The notes under the pieces are model-generated. The model was not told where the DNA came from. It saw only the letters and a program-made list of their open reading frames with translations, and did not search any database. The position numbers were made by a program, and so were the translations under genes. From NCBI GenBank assembly GCA_026214975.1, contig CM047814.1, positions 20,669,541 to 20,733,540 on the forward strand: 64,000 bases of DNA. The letters run 5' to 3'. This stretch comes from Gentiana macrophylla (lineage: Eukaryota; Streptophyta; Magnoliopsida; Gentianales; Gentianaceae). Shown piece after piece: positions 34,440 to 43,620 of this stretch. Position 1 is the stretch's first letter. The number at the start of each line of letters is the position of its first letter.

Positions 34440-35640
34440 GTGTCCAAGTTTGACCAAAAACTTGAATCATTTATGTTGGAGATGGATCAAGCCATGACAA
34501 GCTTAAAGCGTGGCATAGATGAGAGGAAGACGACCGCCTGCCATAACGCGCGAGATCTACCTCGTACACCAACGGTAGACGTTGGGAGGAACCTCCAGAC
34601 GAGACCACAGGAGAATTGGAAACTAGACTTCTCCAATACAAAGGACGGAGTTCCACAATGGCCTCAAAGATTTCAAGGAGGCTTTGATTCAGAACTTGAT
34701 GTGTGAAAATGGTTCATCGACATGACTGAGAGGGAAGAATAGCACACTGATCGACCCACATTTTTCACTTTGACATGGAACATCCTTATTTTGACGGTAA
34801 TCTACACATAGAGGACTTCTTGGAATTGATCGCTTTAAGATGGAACTTCCTTGTTTTGTCGGTAATCTACACAGAGAGGATTTCTTGGATTAGATGGAAG
34901 TCGTAGAAGACTACAAGGTAACAGATGCCACGCTTTTAGCCCTAAAATGGAACTTACTTCTTTGACGGTAATCTACACAGAGGACTTCTTGGATTTTATG
35001 GATGTTGTAGAAGACTACTTCAATGGTATGAATCTATCAGAATCCTTGAAGTGAAAGCTTGTCGCCTACAAACTTAAGGGAGAGCTCACGCATGTGGAAG
35101 TAATTACAACACAACTGAACTTCAGATGGAAATAGCAGGGCCAATGATGAAAGAACTGCTGACGAACATGTCTCTAGCCTCTAATTATTCTTAGAACTTA
35201 TAATTCACTTACTCAACTATCCTCAGAATGGAAGAAGTATCATAGAGTATGCCCACAAATTTTAGAGTTTAGGAGTTCCTGAGAGGAGGTTCAAATAACC
35301 AAGAAATATAGGACCGAAAAGGATTTATAGAAAAGTTAGACATGATTCCCACTTAGAGCCTCAGTAAGGCTGTAAACATGACCTTCACTGTTGAAGCCAA
35401 CCTACAGCGTAGGACTTCAAAACCTTCTGCCCCTGTAGGCTCTTCAACAGCAACACCCCTGAAGGACGGACAGTGCATATCCAACCTAAGACAACAAACA
35501 AGGCTGAAAGGAACCCTCAAAAACCAGTACAAAGGTCAGACTCCTACGCAAGGCCCATAAGTGTTTTAGGTGTAGGCAACCTGGACATCATTCCAATATT
35601 TGTCCCCAGGGGAAGCAAGCCAATTCAGCCCCACAGATAA
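34440..35640 (+). pseudogene. Gypsy gag remnant with repeated N-terminal segment and intact zinc knuckle
   Basis: KFDQKLESFMLEMDQAMTSL at 34444 resembles a gag N-terminal coiled segment. A stretch coding for the gag start motif (PYFDGNL-IEDFLDW type) appears three times in tandem-like order at 34772-34829, 34837-34893 and 34944-34999, only the last leading on into DVVEDYFNGMN. At 35561-35620 an intact CCHC knuckle reads CFRCRQPGHHSNIC. Frames change repeatedly, so no continuous gag remains. Confidence 0.65.
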
Positions 35641-35759
35641 GGGGGCGATTTGGGATTAACTGAAGAATCAAAGGACAACATTGTTGAAGAGGTTCCAGGT
35701 GATTGACTGATGGCTGTGTAAACAAACCACCTCTACGGACTTTTCCCTCTTAAAAAAGA

Positions 35760-36160
35760 GGCTCACTTCTACCTCGGTTCTAGCACTGCCACACTTTGAC
35801 AAATTGTTTGTTGTGGAGACTGATGTGTTTATTAGAGGAGTTGGTACGGTTCTGAGCCAAGATGGAAGACCTACTAAATATTTCAAAGAAAAACTTTCCG
35901 ACTCAAGGCAAAAATGGTGCACCTACAAGCAGGTGTATTATGCCATCATCAAGGCATTACAACATTGGTAACAATATCTAACTCAAAAGGAAATCATACT
36001 GTAGTTAGATCATCAAAACCTTACAATTCATCAACTCTTATCAACATATCAACAAAGCACATGCCAGATGGTGCACCTTCCTCCAGAAGTTCACCTTCGT
36101 CATTCATCACAAATAAGGCAAACAAAACAAAGTTGCAGATGATCTAAGCCGTAAACACTT
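35760..36160 (+). pseudogene. Gypsy RNase H remnant
   Basis: FVVETDVFIRGVGTVLSQDG at 35808 is the first RNase H block (its Asp aligned with the catalytic one), and KQVYYAIIKALQHW supplies the Glu-helix region, here with Ala/Ile in place of the usual acidic residue. Stops follow at about 35970. Confidence 0.7.
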
Positions 36161-36469
36161 CCTCCTCACTGTCCTTCGCAGAGAGTTGGTCATCTTTGAC
36201 TCCCTGAGACACCGATGATGAGGATCCAGACTTGGTGAAGTTTGACACAAATGCCTTCACAAGGATTTCCTTCAGAACTACGACATACAAGATGGTAACT
36301 ATTCACAAGAAACAAGATTTGCGTCCCTCAACATTCCATTTGTGACCTTTTAATTCGTGAACTACATGAAGTAGGAGTAGCTGCCCATGCTAGGCGAGAC
36401 AAAACTTTGGCACTCTTGAAGGAGTTTTTTTTTAAATTCTTTTTTGCCTCAACTTCGTCGAGAAGTTTC

Positions 36470-37705
36470 AAGATTCAAGCATGCGGTGGTGTTTGCCAGT
36501 CTGCCAAAGGCACCCGTCAAAATACATGTATGTACACTCCATTGCCCCTATGGACTCCATATGGGAAGATCTCACAATGGATTTTGTCCAAGGGCTCCCC
36601 AGGACACCTAGACATGTGGAAGCAGTTTTCGTGGAAGCGGACAAATTTTCCAAAATGACCCACTTTATCTCACAAGAAAGTTGCAAATGCTAGCCATGTT
36701 GCCCAAGTGTTTTTCAAAGAGGTGGTGTGTTTAGTATAGTCGTGAAGGCATCGCCTAGGCGCTAGGCGAGGGTTCAACGCCTTAATCCTGAAAAGGCGTC
36801 GCCTTGTGCGGTTTTCAGGAATAGATGTGTCATTTCTCTAATAAAACCAAAAATTACACTAAATCAATATACATATACTTCGTGACATTGAGAAACCATA
36901 TTTGAACTTTAAAAGCAGTCATTTCCTGACGAGCTTATGTTAGAATGAGCAAAAATTAAAGTTTATTCTATAATAGGATGGAAAAAGAATGAAGAGATAC
37001 AATAAGATAAGGCTAAGCTAGTAGAATAATTGAAATTTATATATCCAATCAAAATTCTGTAATCCTAATGCTCCTTAAGTCTAATCCGTAGCATCTCTTG
37101 TTCCTGTTTTATGTTCTTCTGGTACTATTTTTCACTCGTTATGGGTTGCTACTTTATTTGCTTCCTTAGCTTAATCATCTGTTATTGTGTTAATACACAC
37201 TCCTAATAAACTTATGAATTTTGCTTTGTCTTCTCCTCTATTTTGTTCATGTGTTAAATGCCTAAAACCTGCTTGTGGGGTTCATCAACTAAGGTGTCGG
37301 GCGTTTGCCTAGGCACCCGGGCGACCTTGGCTCGCCTTGCTTCGCCTAGCGCCTTGACAACTATGGAGTTTACGCAGCCTTCCAAAGTCAATCACTTCGA
37401 ACAGGGGTGTCATGTTTTTCTCCAACTTCTAGCATGAAATAAAGAAACATTTCAGCACTAAACTTCATTTCAACGGTGCTTACAATCCCAAATGTATGGC
37501 CAAACACAAATGGTCAACGGGACCTTAGGTAACATGATTCGTTGACTTGTTGAGACTACTCCAAAACAATGGGAAGCTACCTTACTCTAGGCAGGATTTT
37601 CTTACAAAAATCAAGTCAACCGTTCCACCAACTTCTTCCCTTTTGCCATTGTGTACACCAAGCCTCCACTCAAATTGTGGATCTTGCCCTCTTGACTCGT
37701 CAAAA
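36470..37705 (+). pseudogene. Gypsy integrase remnant, interrupted
   Basis: Before the interruption the plus strand encodes [19 protein letters not shown] and FSKMTHFI (first catalytic Asp region), then SHVAQVFFKEVV near 36690. After it, 37440-37700 encodes KLHFNGAYNP and SPFAIVYTKPP, the downstream half of the same domain. The second catalytic Asp region is lost. Confidence 0.7.
36736..37364. mobile_element. TIR element inserted in the Gypsy integrase, 629 bp
   Basis: The ends are inverted: ATAGTCGTGAAGGC on the left pairs with GCCTTGACAACTAT on the right. Next to them are the GC-rich CGCCTAGGCGCTAGGCGAG and CTTCGCCTAGC words. The flanks GTGTTTAGT and GAGTTTACG match at six of nine positions, compatible with a worn 9-bp duplication of MULE type. 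The integrase frame resumes after it. No coding sequence is present. Confidence 0.6.
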
Positions 37706-37730
37706 GCAGGCTGCTGGTCCAAGTCCCTCC

Positions 37731-37933
37731 CACTAAAGGTGTCCTTTTTGGTGGTCAAAGTCCATTCTCTCTTATATGCTCTCCTAGTGATGGCAGCTAG
37801 GTATATACTGCATCCAAGTCCTTTTCGGGAGCTCGACTTTTGTAATCTCGAACCCTTTTGTGAATGAAACTTACTGCTATCTGAGATTCCTCTGGCTCAG
37901 ATTAGTGTTCAAATCTTTTGATCTCTACATCAT
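37731..37933 (+). repeat. Gypsy remnant, right LTR-like segment
   Basis: It aligns with 34045-34241 through the words listed there and follows the integrase remnant directly, so the end of pol is deleted. Confidence 0.7.
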
Positions 37934-38476
37934 AATACACGGACCAATAACAAAGAGCCAAAGAAAATTATGTATGCACCAGAAATTTCTTATTTTCAAC
38001 TTTCAAGTTCTCCAAATGTAGAATTCAAGCTCACAGAACTATTGACAACTTTCACTCATGGGAAATCCAACACTACAAGAAAGTTGAATAGCTCTCGAGC
38101 ATTCCTTCTATAGTTCACTAGGAAGAATGATCATTAATCCTCATATTTCTATGATAACTTGCATTAATCTACTACTTATCCTACTCGTTAAAAGCCAATC
38201 TGAGAACATCCTTAATAATTATTTTCTAATACTATCATTCTACATACGCATGCCCAAGAAAGAGAAGGAAACTATATGGTAAAAAAAATCAATCTTGATA
38301 GCAAGTATGGAAAAAAGGATTTAAGCATGTTTCAGAGACAAAATAAATTAAATTGGCCATAAAAGAATGTCCCCAAAAAGGAGGGGGAGGGAGGGGAAGG
38401 AAGCATTCAACGTTAATGAGGCATAAAAATTAATGCAACTGAAACATATAGCAAGAACTCAAGAAGCAGAAGTCAA
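37934..38476. other. Gene-free stretch downstream of the F-box gene
   Basis: No gene is seen. A GGAGGGGGAGGGAGGGGAAG tract lies at 38380-38400. The part next to 38476 probably includes the F-box 3' untranslated region on the minus strand. Confidence 0.4.
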
Positions 38477-39703
38477 TTATACCAATGCTTCATTTGCTTC
38501 AACTGCCGTAGTAGGATAAATCCAAGCAGGAGGTGGCCAAAACACCTCAGAATAACCAGGATAACTGCTTATGGGACCAATGCTACCGTTCTCCAAATCG
38601 AACACCCCGACTCCACTTCTCCAGTCACCATCTCCCAACTTACTGTGAAAGAACTGATCAGTGAAAATTATACAGTTTCCTCTTCCACTGAAGCACAATT
38701 CAGACACGGAAGCTGAAAACGTGCAATTATCACCCAAGAACAACACCCGGTCCCCCAAATTACTGACCTCAATCCAGCTCTTCCCAGGTCTATCTAGCCT
38801 AAAGACCTTGAACTTGACAGTCCTTTCACTCATAAAACAGTCAAATTCCTCATAAAACTCGATACTTTCATTGTATCCTAGATCATCCTCAGGTCCAATA
38901 CTCATGTACATATCTACTAGCAGCAGATCTTCACAAGACTTGACCAAAAACTTCTTGTCCCCGCCAAAAACCGGAGCAGCAGCCACGATGACACCTGGGC
39001 ATCCCCCAGAATCTAAATCCAAAACCACCATCCTCCCGGTATTATCAACTGCGTAAAAATTACCGTGATTGAATATCACATCATCATATGGGGTCGGCAG
39101 ATCATTGATAATAGTCCATTTGGTGTCACCGGACTTATACATTACCAATTTGCCAGAAACATGAATAGTTAAAACAATAAAAACTCCATCTTTTGGGTCG
39201 AAACAAAACGCAACCTTTTCCATGTAGAGAGTGCCGGCGTCACCAATAGAAGTAGCCAAGGGGCGGTAATTGATATACTGAAGAGTGTACTCGCAGCACA
39301 ATTCACTGATTTGTAAATTCCAAAAATCAAAGAATTTGGGGAAATCATCAGGAAAAGGCTTGAAAGGGCACCTAGTAAGAGGATTAAGCAAACGGACTCG
39401 ATCTGGACTATCATGCCCAAGCTTAATTACCCAGCTGGTTTGATCTGAGAGGAGTGGTTGTGTTTGTTTGATACAATAAATGGTGCGCTTGGAGAGGAAA
39501 AAGCCCCATGTGATGACGGTGATTGATGCGGAGATCCCGTCGTTGGGGAGGATGGAAAAACGGGAAGGAGACAAAGGGAGAGTTTTGATGGAGGATCGCC
39601 ATGTAGAGCAAACAGAACGGAATCGAAGCAGATCGATTTCCGAAGAGAGGCGTCTAGATATCAGTTCAAGGAGTTCAGCTGGTAATTGGGACCATTCAGC
39701 CAT
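38477..39703 (-). CDS. F-box protein, SKIP23-like with DUF295/KIB domain, intact
   Basis: F-box proteins bind SKP1 and choose substrates for the SCF ubiquitin ligase. This single-exon gene encodes 408 residues. Residues 1-40 form the F-box (AEWSQLPAELLELISRRL, then LLRFRSVCSTWRSS). The rest resembles the DUF295 beta-propeller-like region of SKIP23 proteins: RVRLLNPLTRCPF near 100, KVAFCFDPKD near 155, the VMYKSGDTKWTII block near 190, then GNFYAVDNTGRMVVLDL near 220, and a C-terminal FDLENGSI motif. The start is the ATG at 39703-39701; the open frame reaches 39724 but begins there with TTG. The substrate is unknown. This is the only host gene in the window without a frame break. Confidence 0.92.
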   Translation of the reverse strand: MAEWSQLPAELLELISRRLSSEIDLLRFRSVCSTWRSSIKTLPLSPSRFSILPNDGISASITVITWGFFLSKRTIYCIKQTQPLLSDQTSWVIKLGHDSPDRVRLLNPLTRCPFKPFPDDFPKFFDFWNLQISELCCEYTLQYINYRPLATSIGDAGTLYMEKVAFCFDPKDGVFIVLTIHVSGKLVMYKSGDTKWTIINDLPTPYDDVIFNHGNFYAVDNTGRMVVLDLDSGGCPGVIVAAAPVFGGDKKFLVKSCEDLLLVDMYMSIGPEDDLGYNESIEFYEEFDCFMSERTVKFKVFRLDRPGKSWIEVSNLGDRVLFLGDNCTFSASVSELCFSGRGNCIIFTDQFFHSKLGDGDWRSGVGVFDLENGSIGPISSYPGYSEVFWPPPAWIYPTTAVEANEALV

Positions 39704-39901
39704 GGATTCAAGAGAAAGATTCAATTTCAGCTACGGACGAGAGACAACGATGGTGTGAGAAAATTGCATCCAAAGCGTTATTTCTTTTCTTTTATTGCCG
39801 AAATCTAAAGCCTCTTCCTTTGGTTCCGTTGATATGATTTCACACCGCCCATGTATTCCGGCGACCGCAGATGCTATCACCCTCACCTAACGTGTAAAGG
39901 G

Positions 39902-40166
39902 CAGGGGCGGACCCAGCCTTATAGGGGTGGGGTGCATGGACCCCACCTCAATTTCCGGACGAAGTTACTATTATACCCCTCTAGTAATATTAAAGTTGTG
40001 ATGTATATTATTTTGCATAATATATAGTGTAAAAATCCATTTAATTTCAATTGGTTGAAGGCTTTATTACTTATCCTTGAGTCATAGGTTCGAATCTTGG
40101 ACTTTTTTTTTTTTCACGTTTTTTTAATTTTACTTCACCTGGAAAATTTTCCTGGTCCGCCACCCA
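39902..40166. mobile_element. hAT-like element upstream of the F-box gene, 265 bp
   Basis: It starts CAGGGGCGGACCC and ends GGTCCGCCACCCA, imperfect inverted ends like those at 15264-15441. GTAAAGGG at 39894-39901 and GTAAAGGT at 40167-40174 match at seven of eight positions, an 8-bp target duplication. Inside, AGGTTCGAATC at 40087 resembles a tRNA B box and is followed by a long T run. It ends about 200 bp from the F-box start codon. Confidence 0.65.
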
Positions 40167-40174
40167 GTAAAGGT

Positions 40175-40549
40175 ATAGGCTGCTGATGTTTTTGGTGTGG
40201 AGGAAATGGCAGGGAAGGAAGGGGAAGGGAAATATGCTTTAATTAGTTAATTATTTGTGTGATATGCATCAAAATAATTATATTTGAAAAATATGTCTGA
40301 AAAGCATTTCATTGCGTATTCCCTATCGATTTGCTACATAATCGCTACGAATTGCTTTACAGGTATATTTTTCAAATACGGAGTATTATCTTTTGAGGCA
40401 TACTACACAAATAAAAATCTTTTAAAACATATTTTATCAAGTTTCCCGAAGGGGAAAATGTTGTAAAAGAAAACATAAAATTCAGATGTCGTAACAAACT
40501 CAATGTACATATCTCATCATATGTGTTAATTTTTTGTGCAAATTAGTTA
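40175..40549. other. Gene-free AT-rich stretch
   Basis: No gene or repeat is recognised. Confidence 0.4.
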
Positions 40550-40684
40550 TAAGGCCGTCGTTAGAGAATTAATAATCATTTAGGACACTCCGAAATCTTA
40601 TTTAGTTATAAGGACATTCTAATTTTAAGAAGGAAACTTATTTAGTTATAAGGACATTCTAATTTCAAGTGGATAAAGAAGAAG

Positions 40685-40717
<33 letters not shown>

Positions 40718-40753
40718 AAAATGAAGGAAAAGAAAAAAAAAAAAAAAAGCTGG

Positions 40754-40791
<38 letters not shown>

Positions 40792-40834
40792 AAGCTGAGT
40801 TGATTTTTGTTTGTCTTTTTTTTTTAAAGATCTC

Positions 40835-41425
40835 TGATGACATTGATGTCAAGCGATGGCATTGATGATTTTAAGCGAAATGATATTGATGCCTCAAGCA
40901 AATGATGGCATTGATGACTTATGCAGCGATTGATGTCGATATGAGGACATTGATGTCTCATGTAGGGACATTGATGTCCGATCAGATGACATTGATGAAT
41001 GATGCAGGGACATTAAGCTAAACAAGATCGTCAAATGATTCAAGATCGTGTTAAAGAATTGAGGGATTCCACAATGAATCTAATTATCGTGAGGACACAA
41101 ACAACGTGTGGCCATTACAAAGAGTCATAGTGAAGAGTCTTTGTAGTTTCACCAAACTAGTAATTCTATCCATATTAAAAGCTCCACATTTGGAGAAATG
41201 CAAAATAAGAGCAGAGCTGACTGATGCAATTGTTAGGTTTTATGCAGTGACATTGACGACTTATGCAGTGACATTGATGACTTTTGCAGTGACATTGATG
41301 TCTGATCAGATGATATTGATGACTTTGCGATGACATTGATGTCTGAAGCGAGACATTGATATTTGTATTTACAATTAGATAATTGATGCAATGATATTGA
41401 TGTCACCGCATATAAAACTTGATAC
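40835..41425. repeat. GACATTGATGTC / GCAGTGACATTGATGA tandem array
   Basis: Two clusters (about 40835-41010 and 41240-41410) repeat a 15-25 bp unit around GACATTGATG, many followed by TC or ACTTATGCA. The unit GACATTGATGTC is itself nearly palindromic. Related words occur in the MULE at 1441-1470 and 3900-4420. Confidence 0.75.
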
Positions 41426-41579
41426 ACACATCGATAACTTTGTAAAGTAACTTTATTTCTTTGTTATTTTTAAATACTTGATTGATGTTGGTTTATTTGA
41501 TTAGTGTTGGTTTAAATTTTCGATAAGTTTGTAAAATAACCGTATTTCTTTTGTTTTTTTGTTTGTTTAAATGCATATT

Positions 41580-41770
41580 TTACAACCAAAGGTATGCATA
41601 AATTGTTACAATAACACGTCATTTGCATAAATCGTTACAATAATACGTCGATCATAATTCGATACAATACGACATCAACGCATAGATCGCTACAATAAGA
41701 AGTCACTGCATAAATCGCTACAATGAGACGTCATTGCATAAATCGCTACAATGAGATGTCACTGATCAAT
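41580..41770. repeat. GCATAAATCGCTACAAT tandem array
   Basis: Units of about 30 bp such as GCATAAATCGCTACAATGAG, ACGTCATT repeat about six times, least diverged at 41700-41765. Confidence 0.75.
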
Positions 41771-41910
41771 GTTGTCAATGGATCGCGGCGGTCAATACAT
41801 CATGGTAGCCAATGAATCGCGGCGGTCAATGCATCGGGGTGGTTAATGGATCCTGGTGGGCAATACATCCGGGTAGGTGGTCAATACATGACGGTGATCA
41901 ATACGTCACG
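41770..41910. repeat. GGCGGTCAATGCATC tandem array
   Basis: A 15-30 bp unit around GCGGTCAATRCATC repeats about seven times with variation (GGGTGGTTAATGGATC, GGTGATCAATACGTCA). Confidence 0.65.
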
Positions 41911-42171
41911 TCGATTTCTATGAAGAAAAAAATTGATTTTATGAAATTTATTCGGAAAAATATCAAATTTGATTTTATAATAAAGAAGACGAAAAAATAT
42001 GAATTTTAGTGAAAAAGTTATGATGATCCGAGTTTTAGATCAAAATATATGACATTTAGAATATGGTGAATTTAAAAAAAATAATAATAAAAAAAAAGAA
42101 AAAAAACCTGCGTGAACGTTGGATTGGATTTTTTTTTTTATTTTATTTTATAATTTTTCCCTTTTTGAGCG

Positions 42172-42204
<33 letters not shown>

Positions 42205-42461
42205 CCTTTTTTTTCCTTCCTCCTTTATCCACCAAATTAGAATGTCCTTATAACTAAATAAGATTTCGGAGTGTCCTATTACCCTTAATAAGTTGAAAAT
42301 CAGTCCTTTTAAATAATTAGCCCTAATTTTTTTTTTCCATTCACATGTGTTAATTCTCGATCATTGAATTCAAGTTTAAGTTTGTTGGTAATTGACCATC
42401 ATAAAATTGCCAACAAACAGAAAGGAAAAAAAACAAATTATTATGGTATTAGATTTATGGA

Positions 42462-42702
42462 TCTTTATTTGCATTATAATGAGTCTACCGGTACAACACA
42501 CTACATGTAACCACAATCAAATTGGTTTTGTAAAAGTCGTTTTTGGAGCCAAAAACCGACTTCTCATAGATGTATTGTGAGAAACTGGTAATCGACCTTG
42601 GGAAAGTCAGATTTTGGGTTCAGAACCAACTTTCACACTATTAATTCTATATGATCGGTGTGGTGCATCTGTAGAATGTGTGTGGTGCAAATAATAGCCT
42701 CT
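42462..42702. mobile_element. TIR MITE, ATTATTTGCACCAC family, copy 2
   Basis: The left end TTTATTTGCATTATAATGAG and the right end GTGTGTGGTGCAAATAATAG are inverted partners, as in 29226-29460. Inner CTACCGGTACAACACAC and GATCGGTGTGGTGCATC also pair. Length and layout match copy 1. Confidence 0.55.
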
Positions 42703-42778
42703 TGATTTATTCCGAAGAAATCGACAATTAAGAGCACTTATAAACAATTCAAACAAATTACAAAATCTATATGTGCTC

Positions 42779-43557
42779 TTGGATTGTTGGAATGAAATGC
42801 TCATGATTCCATTCATATATTTAGCACACGATGGAATGAAGTGTATAAAATTCTATGAATGTGGAATGTGACACACGGTGGGTGATCGTGGTGTGTGATG
42901 ACGAGCATCTCGATGGTGGTGGGGTGTGTGAAGGTGATGGTGAGGTATGCAGGTGGTGGGTGGCGGCGTATGGTGTGGTTGTGGTGGGGCGGTGATGGTG
43001 GGTGGTGTGATGTGCGGTGATTGATGGGGCAAGGTGGGTGGTTGTGGCCGAGTGGGGATCGGGTGGTAATAGAGTTGGTTGTGGTGGAGGATTGTGGCGG
43101 GGGTGGTGGTGGAGTAGGTTATGGATAAGGATGGGTAAGATAATGATGATGATGAGATGGATGGTGGCGGGAGGTAGTGGTGAGGTGGGTGGTAGCGGGA
43201 GGTGATCTTTGGATGATGGTGGGTTGGGTGTGATGTGGTATGATGGCGAGTTGTGAGAGTGGTGACAGGTAGGCATCGGTGGCGGGTGGTGGCGGGTGGA
43301 AGGTAGCGGTGGTGGTTTATAGTGGGGTGGGCGGTGGAGGGGAGGTGGCGGATGCCGGGTGGGTTGTTGTTAATTTTTATCACTAGGTTTATGTTTTATA
43401 TTTCATTCAATCCAACCATTTTATCCGTTCATTTCATTTTCTAATGGAATGAAAATGGTCGAATTCATTCAAATGGAATGAAAATTCGTTTGATTCCCAT
43501 GATCCATACACTAAAGTGATGGAATAGAATGAAAAACATTTCATTCTAGCAATCCAA
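42779..43557. mobile_element. TIR element carrying a GGTGGTG-rich tract, 779 bp
   Basis: The left end TTGGATTGTTGGAATGAAAT is the reverse complement of ATTTCATTCTAGCAATCCAA on the right, with two mismatches. The centre (42890-43370) is a G/T-rich tract built of GGTGG, GGCGGG and TGATGG words, whose His/Pro- or Gly/Trp-rich open frames on either strand are by-products. No clear target duplication was identified. Confidence 0.6.
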
Positions 43558-43620
43558 ATGCTTCATTAAGTCGACATATCCAAACGCCCAAGCGATGGAA
43601 AGGTGCTTGCACGCATACCT

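Larger units (their letters stand above)
34045..37933 (+). mobile_element. Strongly decayed Gypsy retrotransposon
   Basis: Two related LTR-like segments (34045-34241 and 37731-37933) flank remnants of gag, zinc knuckle, RNase H and integrase in Gypsy order on the plus strand. The protease and most of the reverse transcriptase are missing or unrecognisable between 35640 and 35760. The integrase is split by another element at 36736-37364. Stops and frame changes are frequent, so it is old. Confidence 0.75.
40550..42325. mobile_element. Non-autonomous MULE-like TIR element with internal tandem arrays
   Basis: The left end AGGACACTCCGAAATCTTAT, TTAGTTATAAGGACATTCTA (from 40582) is the reverse complement of the right end (42236-42278) with about one mismatch over 43 bases. 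Weaker pairing extends outward to about 40550 and 42325 and inward (AAGTGGATAAAG / CTTTATCCACC). Part of the left repeat is duplicated at 40637-40665. Inside are A tracts at 40685-40715 and 40754-40789, a T tract at 42173-42204 and three tandem arrays. No transposase is encoded. The right end aligns with the MULE end at 4985-5075. Confidence 0.8.

Noticed and set aside
38477..39724. F-box start at 39724
   Set aside because: The codon there is TTG on the minus strand. The ATG at 39703 gives the usual SKIP23 N-terminus.
39480..39758. Plus-strand open frame of 92 codons over the F-box start
   Set aside because: It is the shadow of the F-box coding sequence on the opposite strand.
40646..40852. 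Phe-rich open frame on the minus strand
   Set aside because: It is produced by the poly(A) tracts inside the TIR element.
42821..43383. Long His/Pro/Thr-rich open frames on the minus strand (151 and 176 codons)
   Set aside because: They arise from the GGTGGTG/CCACCAC low-complexity tract, overlap in different frames with equal plausibility and have no domain.
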